Under the pieces are notes generated by a model. The model was given only the letters and a program-made list of their open reading frames with translations. It was not told the DNA's origin and ran no database searches. Positions 17,293 through 26,363 of a stretch of DNA of 64,000 nucleotides are shown here, one piece after another (the first letter of the stretch is position 1; every line of letters starts with the position of its first letter). A program made the position numbers and the translations under genes. The stretch covers positions 25,467 to 89,466 of the forward strand of contig CAJUKN010000015.1 in assembly GCA_910587485.1 (NCBI GenBank), in the 5' to 3' direction. Source of the DNA: an uncultured Lachnospira sp. Lineage in GTDB: Bacteria > Bacillota > Clostridia > Lachnospirales > Lachnospiraceae.

Positions 17293-17409
17293 ATTGTCAC
17301 AAAATAAGTTTTCTATAATAAAGTATTGATATCAACCAAACATGGTTTAAAATTAATATAATCATGGTTATCAAATTTTATTTTATAGAAACTTTCGTTT
17401 TGTGACAAT
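17293..17409. repeat. 117-base imperfect inverted repeat (MITE-like or long terminator)
   Basis: The ends ATTGTCACAAAA and TTTTGTGACAAT are perfect inverted repeats. Pairing continues through TTTCTATAA-type arms and an inner TTGATA...CATGG dyad. A T-run follows on the plus strand. It could terminate the DHH gene, or be a non-autonomous mobile hairpin; no transposase is present. The rest of the gap to 17499 shows nothing else. Confidence 0.5.
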
Positions 17410-17499
17410 TTTTTACTTCATACAAAAAATACCATTATGGTTTTCACCTGAAGTGAAATTTTGTAATATTGCTGCCTTACAATACATGCTTTACACTTT

Positions 17500-19491
17500 C
17501 TATCCAAGACTTGCGATATAGTCATATATTGCCTTTGCACAATTTTCAATGCCAATAGAACTGTCTACAAGAAAATCATAATTGTGTCGTTCGCCCCATG
17601 ATTTCCCTGAAATATTTTTATAATATGCTGCTCTTGCCTCGTCAGACCTATAAATATTCCTTTTAGCCTCTTCTATACTATCTCCATAAACCTCCATAAC
17701 ACGCTTCATTCGGTATTCTTCAGGAGCATAAATAAAAACGCGAACAATATGTTCATAATTACGCAGAACATAATCAGCAGCCCTGCCCACTATGACACAG
17801 CTTCCATTCGCTGCAATTTTACGTATAACTTTATCTTGAGCAATAATCGCTTGCTGTATTACATCCGTGCTTAAATAAAGGCTATGAAGCATTGTGGGAG
17901 AATTGGCATTGATTTCAGAAACAAATTCTTGGTCGAGACCACTTTCCTGTGCAGCAAGTGCTGTCATTTCTTTATAGTAGAAAGGAATACTAAGTTTTTC
18001 TGCAACCAATTTTCCAATCTGTTTGCCAGATGAGCCATGTTCTCTGCCAATAGTGATAATAACGCCCTGACTTGAAGGTTTCAAAACATTTTCTTCCTTT
18101 TCTTCAACATGCTTCACTTTCAATGATTTCAAAAATGATACAGTCAATGATGCCGCCACAATCATTGCTATAAAATCTGCAATAGGCGCAGCAAATAATA
18201 TTCCCTCAATTCCAAAAAACATAGGCAAAATAAGAATGAGTGGAACAAAACACACAATATCTCGAATCATTGAAGATATTACAGCTTGCACTGGTTTTCC
18301 AACTGCTTGAAAGAAAATAGAAGTCATTTTTATAATACAGGTAAAGGTAACAAGAGAAAGAAAAATACGAAAGGTTTTTTCAGCAAACACCCAATAATCT
18401 TCAGGATTTGGTATGTTTGCAGGCTTTCCAAAAATTCCGACGATTGTCTGTGGTGCCAATTCAAACAATAATGTAGCAGCTACGCCAATTATAATTGTAC
18501 ACATAAGAATGGATTTATATAATTGTCGAACTCTTTGGTAATTCTTTGCTCCAATATTATAGCCTATAATCGGCTGACATCCAAGCACAATTCCCACAAC
18601 TAAATTGATTACAACCGTAAAAACCTTACTTTCAATTCCAATGATTGCAATCGGTATATCTACACCATACTGTGATATTGCGCCGTATTTAGCCAGCATA
18701 ATATTACAAACCAATGAAATAATAACAATAGTCATCTGTGTAATAAAAGACGAAGTACCTAGCTTGAGTGCATAGGAAAATGTTTTTAAATCAGGAATAA
18801 AACTTTCTTTACTCAGTTTAAAGGTTTTTGTGCGAAAGAAATAGGCAAAACTGATAATAAAAGAAATACATTGCCCAATAACCGTAGCCAAAGCTGCCCC
18901 CATCATTCCCCAATGTACACCAAAAATAAATATAGGGTCTAAAATAATATTAATAATAGCGCCAAGCAACATAGACGCCATTGACCATGCAGGACATCCA
19001 TCCGCACGAATAACTGCATTCATCATGTTGGACAACATATATATTGGGAAAAATAACAAAATAACATTAAAATACTCCACTGCCATGTCAATACTATTAT
19101 CAGATGCTCCAAATAAAGTTAAAAGCTGTGTTTTTAATGGAAAGAATACCAACATCAACACAAGACTTGTAAAAATTGTAATAAGGATACCCGTTCCAAT
19201 AGCCTTATGTGCTGACAACGTATCATTTTTGCCTTGACAAATATTAAGATATGCGGCACAGCCATCTCCAAAACACCATGCAAATGCCTGTGCAATAATA
19301 AAAATTGGAAAAACAACGCCTGTTGCAGCATTTCCAAGTGCGCTTAGTTCACTGTTGCCAATAAAAATTTGGTCAACAATGTTGTAAAGTGCGCTCACTA
19401 AAAGAGAGAGTACACAAGGAATAGAAAATTTAAGCATGAGCTTTGATATTTTTTCTGTCCCTAAAAATTGACTATTTTCTAACTGATTCAT
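17500..19491 (-). CDS. MATE efflux transporter fused to a cytidylate-kinase-like domain
   Basis: 663 residues in two parts. Residues 1-450 are a complete MATE transporter (IFIGNSELSALGNAATGVVF, INIILDPIFIFGVHWGMMGAA, CQPIIGYNIGA). Residues about 470-663 form a cytidylate-kinase-like P-loop domain of the PF13189 type, beginning VIITIGREHGSSGKQIG, with VIVGRAADYVL, a DEARAAYYKN lid-like segment, and NYDFLVDSSIG near the end. There is one uninterrupted frame with no internal start signal. The kinase side should face the cytoplasm. Whether it phosphorylates cargo or regulates transport is unknown. GGAGG precedes ATG, and a folded leader lies upstream. Confidence 0.9.
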   Translation of the reverse strand: MNQLENSQFLGTEKISKLMLKFSIPCVLSLLVSALYNIVDQIFIGNSELSALGNAATGVVFPIFIIAQAFAWCFGDGCAAYLNICQGKNDTLSAHKAIGTGILITIFTSLVLMLVFFPLKTQLLTLFGASDNSIDMAVEYFNVILLFFPIYMLSNMMNAVIRADGCPAWSMASMLLGAIINIILDPIFIFGVHWGMMGAALATVIGQCISFIISFAYFFRTKTFKLSKESFIPDLKTFSYALKLGTSSFITQMTIVIISLVCNIMLAKYGAISQYGVDIPIAIIGIESKVFTVVINLVVGIVLGCQPIIGYNIGAKNYQRVRQLYKSILMCTIIIGVAATLLFELAPQTIVGIFGKPANIPNPEDYWVFAEKTFRIFLSLVTFTCIIKMTSIFFQAVGKPVQAVISSMIRDIVCFVPLILILPMFFGIEGILFAAPIADFIAMIVAASLTVSFLKSLKVKHVEEKEENVLKPSSQGVIITIGREHGSSGKQIGKLVAEKLSIPFYYKEMTALAAQESGLDQEFVSEINANSPTMLHSLYLSTDVIQQAIIAQDKVIRKIAANGSCVIVGRAADYVLRNYEHIVRVFIYAPEEYRMKRVMEVYGDSIEEAKRNIYRSDEARAAYYKNISGKSWGERHNYDFLVDSSIGIENCAKAIYDYIASLG

Positions 19492-19509
19492 AAATACCTC
19501 CTAAAAGAT

Positions 19510-19655
19510 AATATTATATGGAGTCTTTATCAGAGAGAAAGCTACCTGAAAACTACGAAGAACAATTGAGTAGAAAAAAGGCTTTTTTCTATTCGCGCGC
19601 TGCCGATGCGCCACTTTAATGGCATACTTCTTCTACATCGGCGTGCATAAAAAAA
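19510..19655 (-). promoter_or_regulatory. Folded leader upstream of the MATE-kinase fusion
   Basis: On the minus strand, GCCGATG pairs with CATCGGC, enclosing a GCCA-TTAAAG-TGGC hairpin and an asymmetric purine-rich internal loop. A second hairpin, TAGAAAAAAG pairing with CTTTTTTCTA, follows and could act as an attenuator. I do not recognise a known riboswitch core. Confidence 0.4.
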
Positions 19656-19692
19656 GAGCATAGAATCGCCGTGATTCTACGCTCTTTTTGCT
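19656..19692. terminator. Bidirectional terminator
   Basis: AGCATAGAATC and GATTCTACGCT pair around a five-base loop, with A-run and T-run flanks (AAAAAAGAGC and GCTCTTTTT). It ends the signalling operon read from the right and isolates the MATE-kinase gene. Confidence 0.75.
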
Positions 19693-19796
19693 GCTCGACT
19701 TAAATAATTTATCATAAAAAAATCTTAAATGTCAAGACAAAATTGTTAAAAATTCAAAGACTATTTGAAAAATAAAATAGATTTTATATAAACTGT

Positions 19797-20453
19797 TTAA
19801 CGAATAAATAAATCTGGCAAATTATGAATCCTATAAGCAGCTCGCCATATATTTCCCCATTCTTTTTTATTTTTTATTAAACTTTCCATCTTAAGACACT
19901 CTTGTCTAATTGTATCAACTACTTTTTTTTGATTTTCATCACATTGATTTTTCCAGCCAAATCTTTTTATCACTGCATTTATTGATTGAAAATGAAATAC
20001 ATCTAATTTTTGCTCCAAATGGACTAATTGCTTCATAAAATCATTTACTGTCATTATTCCCTCAATAAAATCAATACAAGCAATAATGCCTTTTATATCA
20101 TATTCTATACTTTTTAAACCTTTGTTAAAAAACCACATTTTGGTATAAGAATCTTTATGTACATCAAGCCTAATATTCATAATAAATTGATAACATAATG
20201 TACTGACTGCCTGAAGTGAAATATCTGTCCCCTTTTTTATAAGGCAAGATGTATAAGTCAAGTTGTTTTCATTTAGCTGCCAAAAATTTCTCAATATGTA
20301 TTGGTTGTTATTACCTATCAAAATAAAATCCATTTTTTCTAAATCATCATTATAATCTGTCATATACTCTACAGATATTTCTGTACTTCCATTTTCACAA
20401 GCTGTTTTATATTCTTTATCCTCAACATAAAAAATAGCAACTTTTTCACGCAT
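19797..20453 (-). CDS. Protein of unknown function in signalling cluster
   Basis: A 218-residue soluble protein starting MREKVAIFYVEDKEYKTACE. I do not recognise the family. The first 90 residues alternate beta and alpha and may be a degenerate receiver-like fold (FILIGNNNQYILRN). The C-terminal part is helical with KSIEYDIKGIIACIDFIEGI. A GGGAAGTGAT ribosome site is present. It lies 87 bases after the hybrid kinase on the same strand and is the last gene before a strong terminator, so a role in the same signalling pathway is inferred. Confidence 0.65.
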   Translation of the reverse strand: MREKVAIFYVEDKEYKTACENGSTEISVEYMTDYNDDLEKMDFILIGNNNQYILRNFWQLNENNLTYTSCLIKKGTDISLQAVSTLCYQFIMNIRLDVHKDSYTKMWFFNKGLKSIEYDIKGIIACIDFIEGIMTVNDFMKQLVHLEQKLDVFHFQSINAVIKRFGWKNQCDENQKKVVDTIRQECLKMESLIKNKKEWGNIWRAAYRIHNLPDLFIR

Positions 20454-20540
20454 ATATCACTTCCCCAAATACACACCGCTTTCAATATCAACAACCAATA
20501 TTACCTTTGAAATATCTATTGAGGTTATATCTACTTTGAC

Positions 20541-23225
20541 TTACATACTATTTTTAATACCCCACTCGTTGACAACGCTTTCGCACATATCCATATCATT
20601 GTCTTCCAATGCCAACAACAACTGTTCAAGGTATTGTATATCTGCTTGATTCTTTACTTTTTCTCTTAATGTGTCAACCATATCTTCAATCGCCAACACA
20701 TCAAATTGATTGATTGCTTCCTGTATTTTTTCAAGATAATGAATAATCACTTTTGAAGTGTCAATACCATTAAATTCTGTATTTTCTTCTTTTTCTTCAA
20801 CATAGAAGCTTAAAATTTTCTTATAACTTTGATAAAACAAAAGCATTTCTTCTGTATGGTCACATATATAATTCCAGTCGCCTTCATTACCCGCTTTTTC
20901 AAGCAATTCTGCCTGTTTTGCAAGCTCCATTGCACCAATCTGTCTTGATGCACTTTTTAATGCGTGAACTTCAATAGTATAATCTTTTGTCTTATTGCTA
21001 TAAAAATGCTTTCTAATCGTTTCTATCTTTTTATCAATTACTTTATAGTAATCTTTTAATACCGACCAAAACAGCTTTGTACTGCCTAATAATGATATTG
21101 CCTGCTTTGTGTCAAGTCCCTGAATATCTGGAATTTCCATATCTTCATTGCATTTTTCTAAAATTTTTGCTTCCTCTGCACTACACATTACAATCTTATC
21201 TTCTGGCAGCCACTTTTTTAGCTTAGAAAGAATAACCTTTGTCTCTATTGGTTTTGCAACAATATCATTCATTCCCTCACGAATAAACATTTCTTCTGCA
21301 CCACTTACCGCATTGGCGGTCAATGCTATGATAGGCACACTTTTATAATTGGAAAACATCCTTCGGATAATATGGGTCGCCTCAATACCATCTACTTCTG
21401 GCATCATATGGTCCATAAATATTAAATCATACTTTACTTTGCTAATACATTCAATCGCTTCTTTTGCACTGTACGCCTCATCAATTCTCATACCTAATGG
21501 CTCTAGTAATCCAACAGCAACTGTAAGATTAATTGCATTGTCATCAACAATTAAAATTTTTGCATTGGGTGCCTTAAAATGAAATACACTCTCCTCTTGT
21601 TCAATAGAGTCCATATCATTTTCTTTTTTAATCCCTAAAGCAATTCCAAGATTATCACAATATATAGGCTTTTTTAATATTCTTAAATTTGGAATCGAAT
21701 TTTCATATACTTTATTATAATCTGTTATCAGAATCGCATTGACTTTTGGATGGCTCATTACATACTGCTGGAGCGCTTCATCAAAATGGGATTCTTCTAT
21801 AATAAGATACTCAGGCTCTTTTTTGCTCAGTTCTTCAATCGTAATATCTGAAAATACATTTGCATTTAATTTCTGCAAATCTTTTTTTATCTGTTTATCA
21901 ACATAAGAATTATTAATAAATGTTACAATTTCTTTACTTTTTTCAAACTTTTCTACTATTGGTGCAGTATCAACAACTTGCTGTGTTATCTCAAAAGAAA
22001 AAGTACTGCCTTCCCTGTATTTACTCTCAACATGGATATCGCCTTCCATAAGCTGAACCAAATTTTTACAAATTGCCAAACCTAATCCCGTTCCTTCAAT
22101 CATACGATTTCTCTTACTGTCAACTTGTTGAAATGAATTAAATAACTTTCCTATATCTTCTTTTTTAATACCACTTCCGCTATCTTTAATTGAAACCATA
22201 AGCAGCACTCTGTCATTATCCAAATTCATAAAGTCTACAGACATCTGAATACTTCCTTTTTTTGTAAACTTTACTGCATTGGTTAAAATATTAATAAAAA
22301 TCTGTTGTATTCTTACTGCATCTCCATGTAATATTTGAGGAATATTAGGGTTAAGGTCTACCAAAAATTCAATATCTTTAGCACCAATTCTTGCCATAGT
22401 AATATTAGTAACATCTTTTATAATATTGATAATCTTATAATTATCTTCAATAATTTCCAATTTACCTGATTCAATTTTAGAAAAATCAAGAATATCATTA
22501 ATAATTGCTAACAAGGTCTTTCCAGAAGACCTTATCTGACGCACATAATCCTTTGCTGCTGGAGACATATCTTCTCTTAAAGCCATCTCTGCCATTCCAA
22601 GTACAGCATTCATAGGCGTTCTAATTTCATGGCTCATATTTGCCAAAAAATCTGATTTCATATGAGACGTTTTTTCAACTTCGTTTTTACTTTGATACAT
22701 TGAATATCTGCTATATGCCATATGTGAAAGAAGATTTGCAATCATATATAAAAACTTTGAGGACTTTTTAACATCTTCTAAACTTTTAATACTGACCTTT
22801 CCAATTGCTTCTATGTATTCTTCTTCTGGAATATGCAGCTCTCTTGCAATACTTCTTACCTTGTCTAAATCAGGCTTTTCTGTCAATACCTGCCCACCGA
22901 TAAAACTTCCTACAATCTTGCCATTTGCCATAATTGGAGCTGCATAATATATCAGTCCTGCATGACAATAATAATTACATGGGCTTCCTTTAAATAAAAC
23001 CTCTTCTGCTGCTGTTTTATTACATTCTATACAACGCTTATTGCCTAATTCACTCTGTCTTGTATATTTTAAACAAAATTCCGAAAAATTAGAGTAATTT
23101 GTCACAGGAACACCATTTTTATCGGTTGTAATAGCTGCCATACCTGTAAAATCAGAAAAAGCATCTTGCAGTTCTTGCAACGTTTCAATATCAATAAGGT
23201 CTGTTAAATAAATATCATCACTCAT
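20541..23225 (-). CDS. PocR-domain hybrid sensor histidine kinase
   Basis: 894 residues. Residues about 5-170 are a PocR-type ligand-binding domain with four cysteines (RCIECN, CNYYCHAG). HisKA follows with MSHEIRTPMNAVLGM (phospho-acceptor His near 200), then HATPase_c with NILTNAVKFT and GTGLGLAICKN. Next are a degenerate receiver-like segment, a full receiver (ILIVDDNAINLT, acceptor Asp in DLIFMDHMMPEVDG) and an HPt domain with EVHALKSASRQIGAMEL. There is no membrane segment, so it is a cytoplasmic phosphorelay kinase that likely senses a small molecule. It sits downstream of a REC-REC protein and a transporter. GGGAGGG fixes the start. Confidence 0.9.
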   Translation of the reverse strand: MSDDIYLTDLIDIETLQELQDAFSDFTGMAAITTDKNGVPVTNYSNFSEFCLKYTRQSELGNKRCIECNKTAAEEVLFKGSPCNYYCHAGLIYYAAPIMANGKIVGSFIGGQVLTEKPDLDKVRSIARELHIPEEEYIEAIGKVSIKSLEDVKKSSKFLYMIANLLSHMAYSRYSMYQSKNEVEKTSHMKSDFLANMSHEIRTPMNAVLGMAEMALREDMSPAAKDYVRQIRSSGKTLLAIINDILDFSKIESGKLEIIEDNYKIINIIKDVTNITMARIGAKDIEFLVDLNPNIPQILHGDAVRIQQIFINILTNAVKFTKKGSIQMSVDFMNLDNDRVLLMVSIKDSGSGIKKEDIGKLFNSFQQVDSKRNRMIEGTGLGLAICKNLVQLMEGDIHVESKYREGSTFSFEITQQVVDTAPIVEKFEKSKEIVTFINNSYVDKQIKKDLQKLNANVFSDITIEELSKKEPEYLIIEESHFDEALQQYVMSHPKVNAILITDYNKVYENSIPNLRILKKPIYCDNLGIALGIKKENDMDSIEQEESVFHFKAPNAKILIVDDNAINLTVAVGLLEPLGMRIDEAYSAKEAIECISKVKYDLIFMDHMMPEVDGIEATHIIRRMFSNYKSVPIIALTANAVSGAEEMFIREGMNDIVAKPIETKVILSKLKKWLPEDKIVMCSAEEAKILEKCNEDMEIPDIQGLDTKQAISLLGSTKLFWSVLKDYYKVIDKKIETIRKHFYSNKTKDYTIEVHALKSASRQIGAMELAKQAELLEKAGNEGDWNYICDHTEEMLLFYQSYKKILSFYVEEKEENTEFNGIDTSKVIIHYLEKIQEAINQFDVLAIEDMVDTLREKVKNQADIQYLEQLLLALEDNDMDMCESVVNEWGIKNSM

Positions 23226-23371
23226 ATACAGCCCTCCCTACTGCAAAGTATTAAAAAACGATATGTAGCTTTATTCCCGCAGGCAATAAAGAAAAACCCA
23301 TATTTATATGAATATTTGACAATGCCGCGAGACGCAAATACCCCCATTGCTTGTAACAGGACATTTGATTT

Positions 23372-24190
23372 TTACTTGTCAATAACGTCTTCAATTGTAT
23401 CCTTCAATCGATTTACATTAATTGGTTTTAATAAATAACCTGCGGGGCTAAGTGCAAGAACTTCTCGTATTCTATTTTTATCCGCAACACCTGTAAGAAA
23501 TACAACTGGTATTTCTTTTAATTCATCATGTTCTAATATCTTCTTAAAAACTTCTGCGCCGCTTTCTTCTGGCATCTCATAATCCAAAAGTATCAAGGCA
23601 GGTTTTTTTGTTTCCAGATACTTCATTGCCCACTTACCGCTTGTCACTGTAGTAACTTCATAATCTGTGTTTAGTACCTCTTTTAACATTTTAAGGACTC
23701 CTCTGTCATCATCGATAACCAAAACATTACAGCGGTCTTTTTGATTTAATTGCAATTGTTCTTGTGCAGCTTTTTTCATATCTTCCATAATTTTAGCTGC
23801 CTCTTTTTGCTTATCAAGGAAATCTACTATATTATCCTTAATTGTCATTGACGAGACTGGTCTCTTAAAAAAGAGTTCTGCAATATCTGGTGCAAGCCTT
23901 TTTATTTCATCACAAACGTCTTCTTCCCCTATTAAAAATAATGGAAGATATTCATTGTTATTTCTCAATGTCCGAAGCTTTATCAGCTCATCTCTAAACG
24001 TACTCTCGATTAAATACACAAACGCATCTGGTTTAAAATATTTTATATGGCATAAAATATCATCCCAGTTTTCAGATGTAGTCATACATTCAAATGTCGA
24101 TGAAACTTGCGAAAACAAGTTATCTACAATAATACGGTTTGCACCGCCTATCAATACCTTATACTTAATAATAATCGCCCCCTTGTACAC
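23372..24190 (-). CDS. Tandem receiver (REC-REC) response regulator without output domain
   Basis: About 265-272 residues. The first half (VLIGGANRIIVDNLF...) has the length and fold pattern of a receiver but lacks a clear phospho-acceptor Asp. A coiled linker (KQKEAAKIMEDMKKAAQEQ) leads to a canonical receiver: VLVIDDDRGVLKML, ILLDYEMPEESG with the acceptor Asp, VVFLTG and YLLKPI. No DNA-binding or enzymatic output is present, so it probably relays phosphate with the kinase downstream. The GTG at 24190 directly follows the previous stop and has no ribosome site. AAGGGGG lies downstream of it and points to an in-frame ATT at 24167-24169, giving MKYKVLIGG. Confidence 0.8.
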   Translation of the reverse strand: MYKGAIIIKYKVLIGGANRIIVDNLFSQVSSTFECMTTSENWDDILCHIKYFKPDAFVYLIESTFRDELIKLRTLRNNNEYLPLFLIGEEDVCDEIKRLAPDIAELFFKRPVSSMTIKDNIVDFLDKQKEAAKIMEDMKKAAQEQLQLNQKDRCNVLVIDDDRGVLKMLKEVLNTDYEVTTVTSGKWAMKYLETKKPALILLDYEMPEESGAEVFKKILEHDELKEIPVVFLTGVADKNRIREVLALSPAGYLLKPINVNRLKDTIEDVIDK

Positions 24191-24733
24191 TTATTTTAAA
24201 TTTTTAGAAATTGCAATTAACATACATATATCTGTAACACCACTATAAATAAAACAAATACCTACAATTCTAAACAAAAACTCAACACCTGAAAATGGAT
24301 TAATAATAAGAATAATTCCTAGTACAATTCCTAATAATGCCATAATAAGCATAGCCATCCAATTTTTATACCCTGCTTTTTTTAAATTTATCACATTTTG
24401 CAATTTCATACTTCCACTTACCAAAACTAATAACCCAAATAAAAATGGAATAATGGATAAAAGAACTTCTATCTTAAATACAACAAACACACCAACAACA
24501 ACTACGATAATTCCAATCATTAAATCATTGGTGTAATAATTATCTTGATGGTTTTCTTTCATATACAGAAGAATCTTCACCGCACCCACAAACATCATAA
24601 CACCGCCAAGCATATACCCCAATGTCTTTACGGCTGTAGTAGGAAAAATAGCAAGAACAATTCCAAATAAAATATAGATAACGGCTGTTATAATATTCTG
24701 CCATTTATATTGTTTAAATAAATCGCTATTCAT
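24191..24733 (-). CDS. DUF308/HdeD-like membrane protein
   Basis: A 180-residue protein with six membrane helices arranged as three similar hairpins, each containing a pattern like ILFGIVLAIFPTTAVKTLGY, GIIVVVVGVFVVFK or ALLGIVLGIILIINPFSGVE. This is the DUF308 pattern of HdeD-type proteins. Function is not known in this lineage; in enterobacteria HdeD is linked to acid resistance. It lies six bases after the SNF transporter stop and is immediately followed by the REC-REC gene, so one operon is very likely. Confidence 0.8.
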   Translation of the reverse strand: MNSDLFKQYKWQNIITAVIYILFGIVLAIFPTTAVKTLGYMLGGVMMFVGAVKILLYMKENHQDNYYTNDLMIGIIVVVVGVFVVFKIEVLLSIIPFLFGLLVLVSGSMKLQNVINLKKAGYKNWMAMLIMALLGIVLGIILIINPFSGVEFLFRIVGICFIYSGVTDICMLIAISKNLK

Positions 24734-24739
24734 ATGCTA

Positions 24740-26272
24740 TTAATCCTCCTCTTTCCACTCAATTTCAGCTTCTACAAACCCTTTGCTTTTTTTGTACTTG
24801 ATTACACTTTTCATAATAAATCCACTTGCAAATACAAGCGCCGATACAAACCAGCCAGCTATACACTCTGCCCAGATTGCATAACTATAATTGCCGCCTT
24901 TTACAACAAATAAATTATAAATATTCCAAGCAAACAAAATAAATAAGGTTATCGGTGCAATATATCGTATTGATATTCTAAACCACATTCTTGGCATCTT
25001 AAATTTAACCGTATTTCTATTGACCTGTTTCCAAACCTTATCAATATTAAAACACCACCCTATAGCAATACATTCTAATATACCTATAATAATTAAGTTA
25101 ATCTGGTTTGTCCAATTATCAACAATGTCAAGCCATGCAAGACCTGCTCTTGTTGCATAGAGCAATGAAATAACAGATGCAATAATACAGATAACTCTTG
25201 TTGTCTTTTTTGGATTAATGCGAAACTTATCTGACACCGATGCTGAAACACCTTCTATAATTGAGAATGCTGAATCAACAGCAAGCGTTACAAGCATCAA
25301 ATAAAAAATAATGCCAAATATTGCATTAACCCAACCAACACTGGTTAAATTAACAATTGCCTGTGGATAAATCACAAACGCTGTTGCAATTCCTGAATCC
25401 GATATGGAATCCAACATACCAACACCACCCATTGTCGAAAACATAACAATGCCTGAAAGCACACTGACAGCGGCATCCGAAAAGGCAATAATACAACAAT
25501 CCACTGCAACATTTGCCTTTTCATCAAGATAAGAACCATAGGCAAACATAATCGCCATCATAATGGATAAACTATAAAATACTTGTCCAATAGCATCTAT
25601 CCATAAAGAAGGGTCTGAAAGCGCACTGACATCTGGAATAAAGAACATCTTGAGCCCTTCCATAGCGCCACTCATTGTACAACCTTTTATAGCCATAATA
25701 AGCAATAAAAGAACTGGAAGAAATACCGTATACTTTACAACTTTGCCTACACTGCTTGCACCATTTCTTATACATAAATAGATTACCAGCCATGCTATAA
25801 CAACTGAAATCAACACTGGTATTGGTATAGTATATCCTGTGACATCCCATGTTGTCTGTGTTGCATTTGCAAATACTTGACTGGCGGCAGTTGCATCGCC
25901 GGTCATACCTGCAAATTTTAACGAATAGACAACCATCATCAACACCCATGCAAATACAATAGAATAATACGTAACAATTACAAAAGCATTTGCTGTAGCT
26001 GACCACCCAACAAATTCCATCTTCTTATTGATGCCTCGCAGTGATTCTCCTGCTCCTTTGTGGAACTTTCTAGCAATGGAAACTTCCATCATCAAAAGCG
26101 GAATACCAATTGCAAACATAGCTATCAAATAGACGAATAAATATGTTCCTCCGCCATGCTTTGCTGCTAATCCCGGAAATCGCCACGCATTTCCAAGCCC
26201 TACTGCCGAACCTATTGCGGCAAGAATAAATGTAGCTCTTGAATTCCAAGTTGCTCTTTTTTGTTCTTTCAT
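24740..26272 (-). CDS. Sodium-dependent transporter, SNF (NSS) family
   Basis: A 510-residue protein with twelve membrane helices. The family signature at helix 1 is ATFILAAIGSAVGLGNAWRF followed by PGLAAKHGGGTYL, with LLMMEVSIARK and the helix 6 region GQVFYSLSIMMAIMFAYGSY. NSS proteins import amino acids or related amines with Na+. The substrate is not assignable. The ATG at 26272 is chosen because GAAAGGGG lies just ahead; eight further codons upstream lack one. It is the first gene of a probable operon with DUF308, REC-REC and the PocR kinase, so the sensed ligand may relate to the transported compound. Confidence 0.9.
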   Translation of the reverse strand: MKEQKRATWNSRATFILAAIGSAVGLGNAWRFPGLAAKHGGGTYLFVYLIAMFAIGIPLLMMEVSIARKFHKGAGESLRGINKKMEFVGWSATANAFVIVTYYSIVFAWVLMMVVYSLKFAGMTGDATAASQVFANATQTTWDVTGYTIPIPVLISVVIAWLVIYLCIRNGASSVGKVVKYTVFLPVLLLLIMAIKGCTMSGAMEGLKMFFIPDVSALSDPSLWIDAIGQVFYSLSIMMAIMFAYGSYLDEKANVAVDCCIIAFSDAAVSVLSGIVMFSTMGGVGMLDSISDSGIATAFVIYPQAIVNLTSVGWVNAIFGIIFYLMLVTLAVDSAFSIIEGVSASVSDKFRINPKKTTRVICIIASVISLLYATRAGLAWLDIVDNWTNQINLIIIGILECIAIGWCFNIDKVWKQVNRNTVKFKMPRMWFRISIRYIAPITLFILFAWNIYNLFVVKGGNYSYAIWAECIAGWFVSALVFASGFIMKSVIKYKKSKGFVEAEIEWKEED

Positions 26273-26363
26273 AAATAAACCCCTTTCGTTTGTCATAGGC
26301 AGAAACCCACTGCCTTTAGGTCGTGAGTAGTTGACAAAACCTCCAATGTAAATATTCTTTTAC

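Noticed and set aside
19656..19692. Guanidine-II (mini-ykkC) riboswitch hairpin, because the loop contains ACGG
   Set aside because: The loop is five bases (ACGGC), only one such hairpin exists, and it has terminator flanks.
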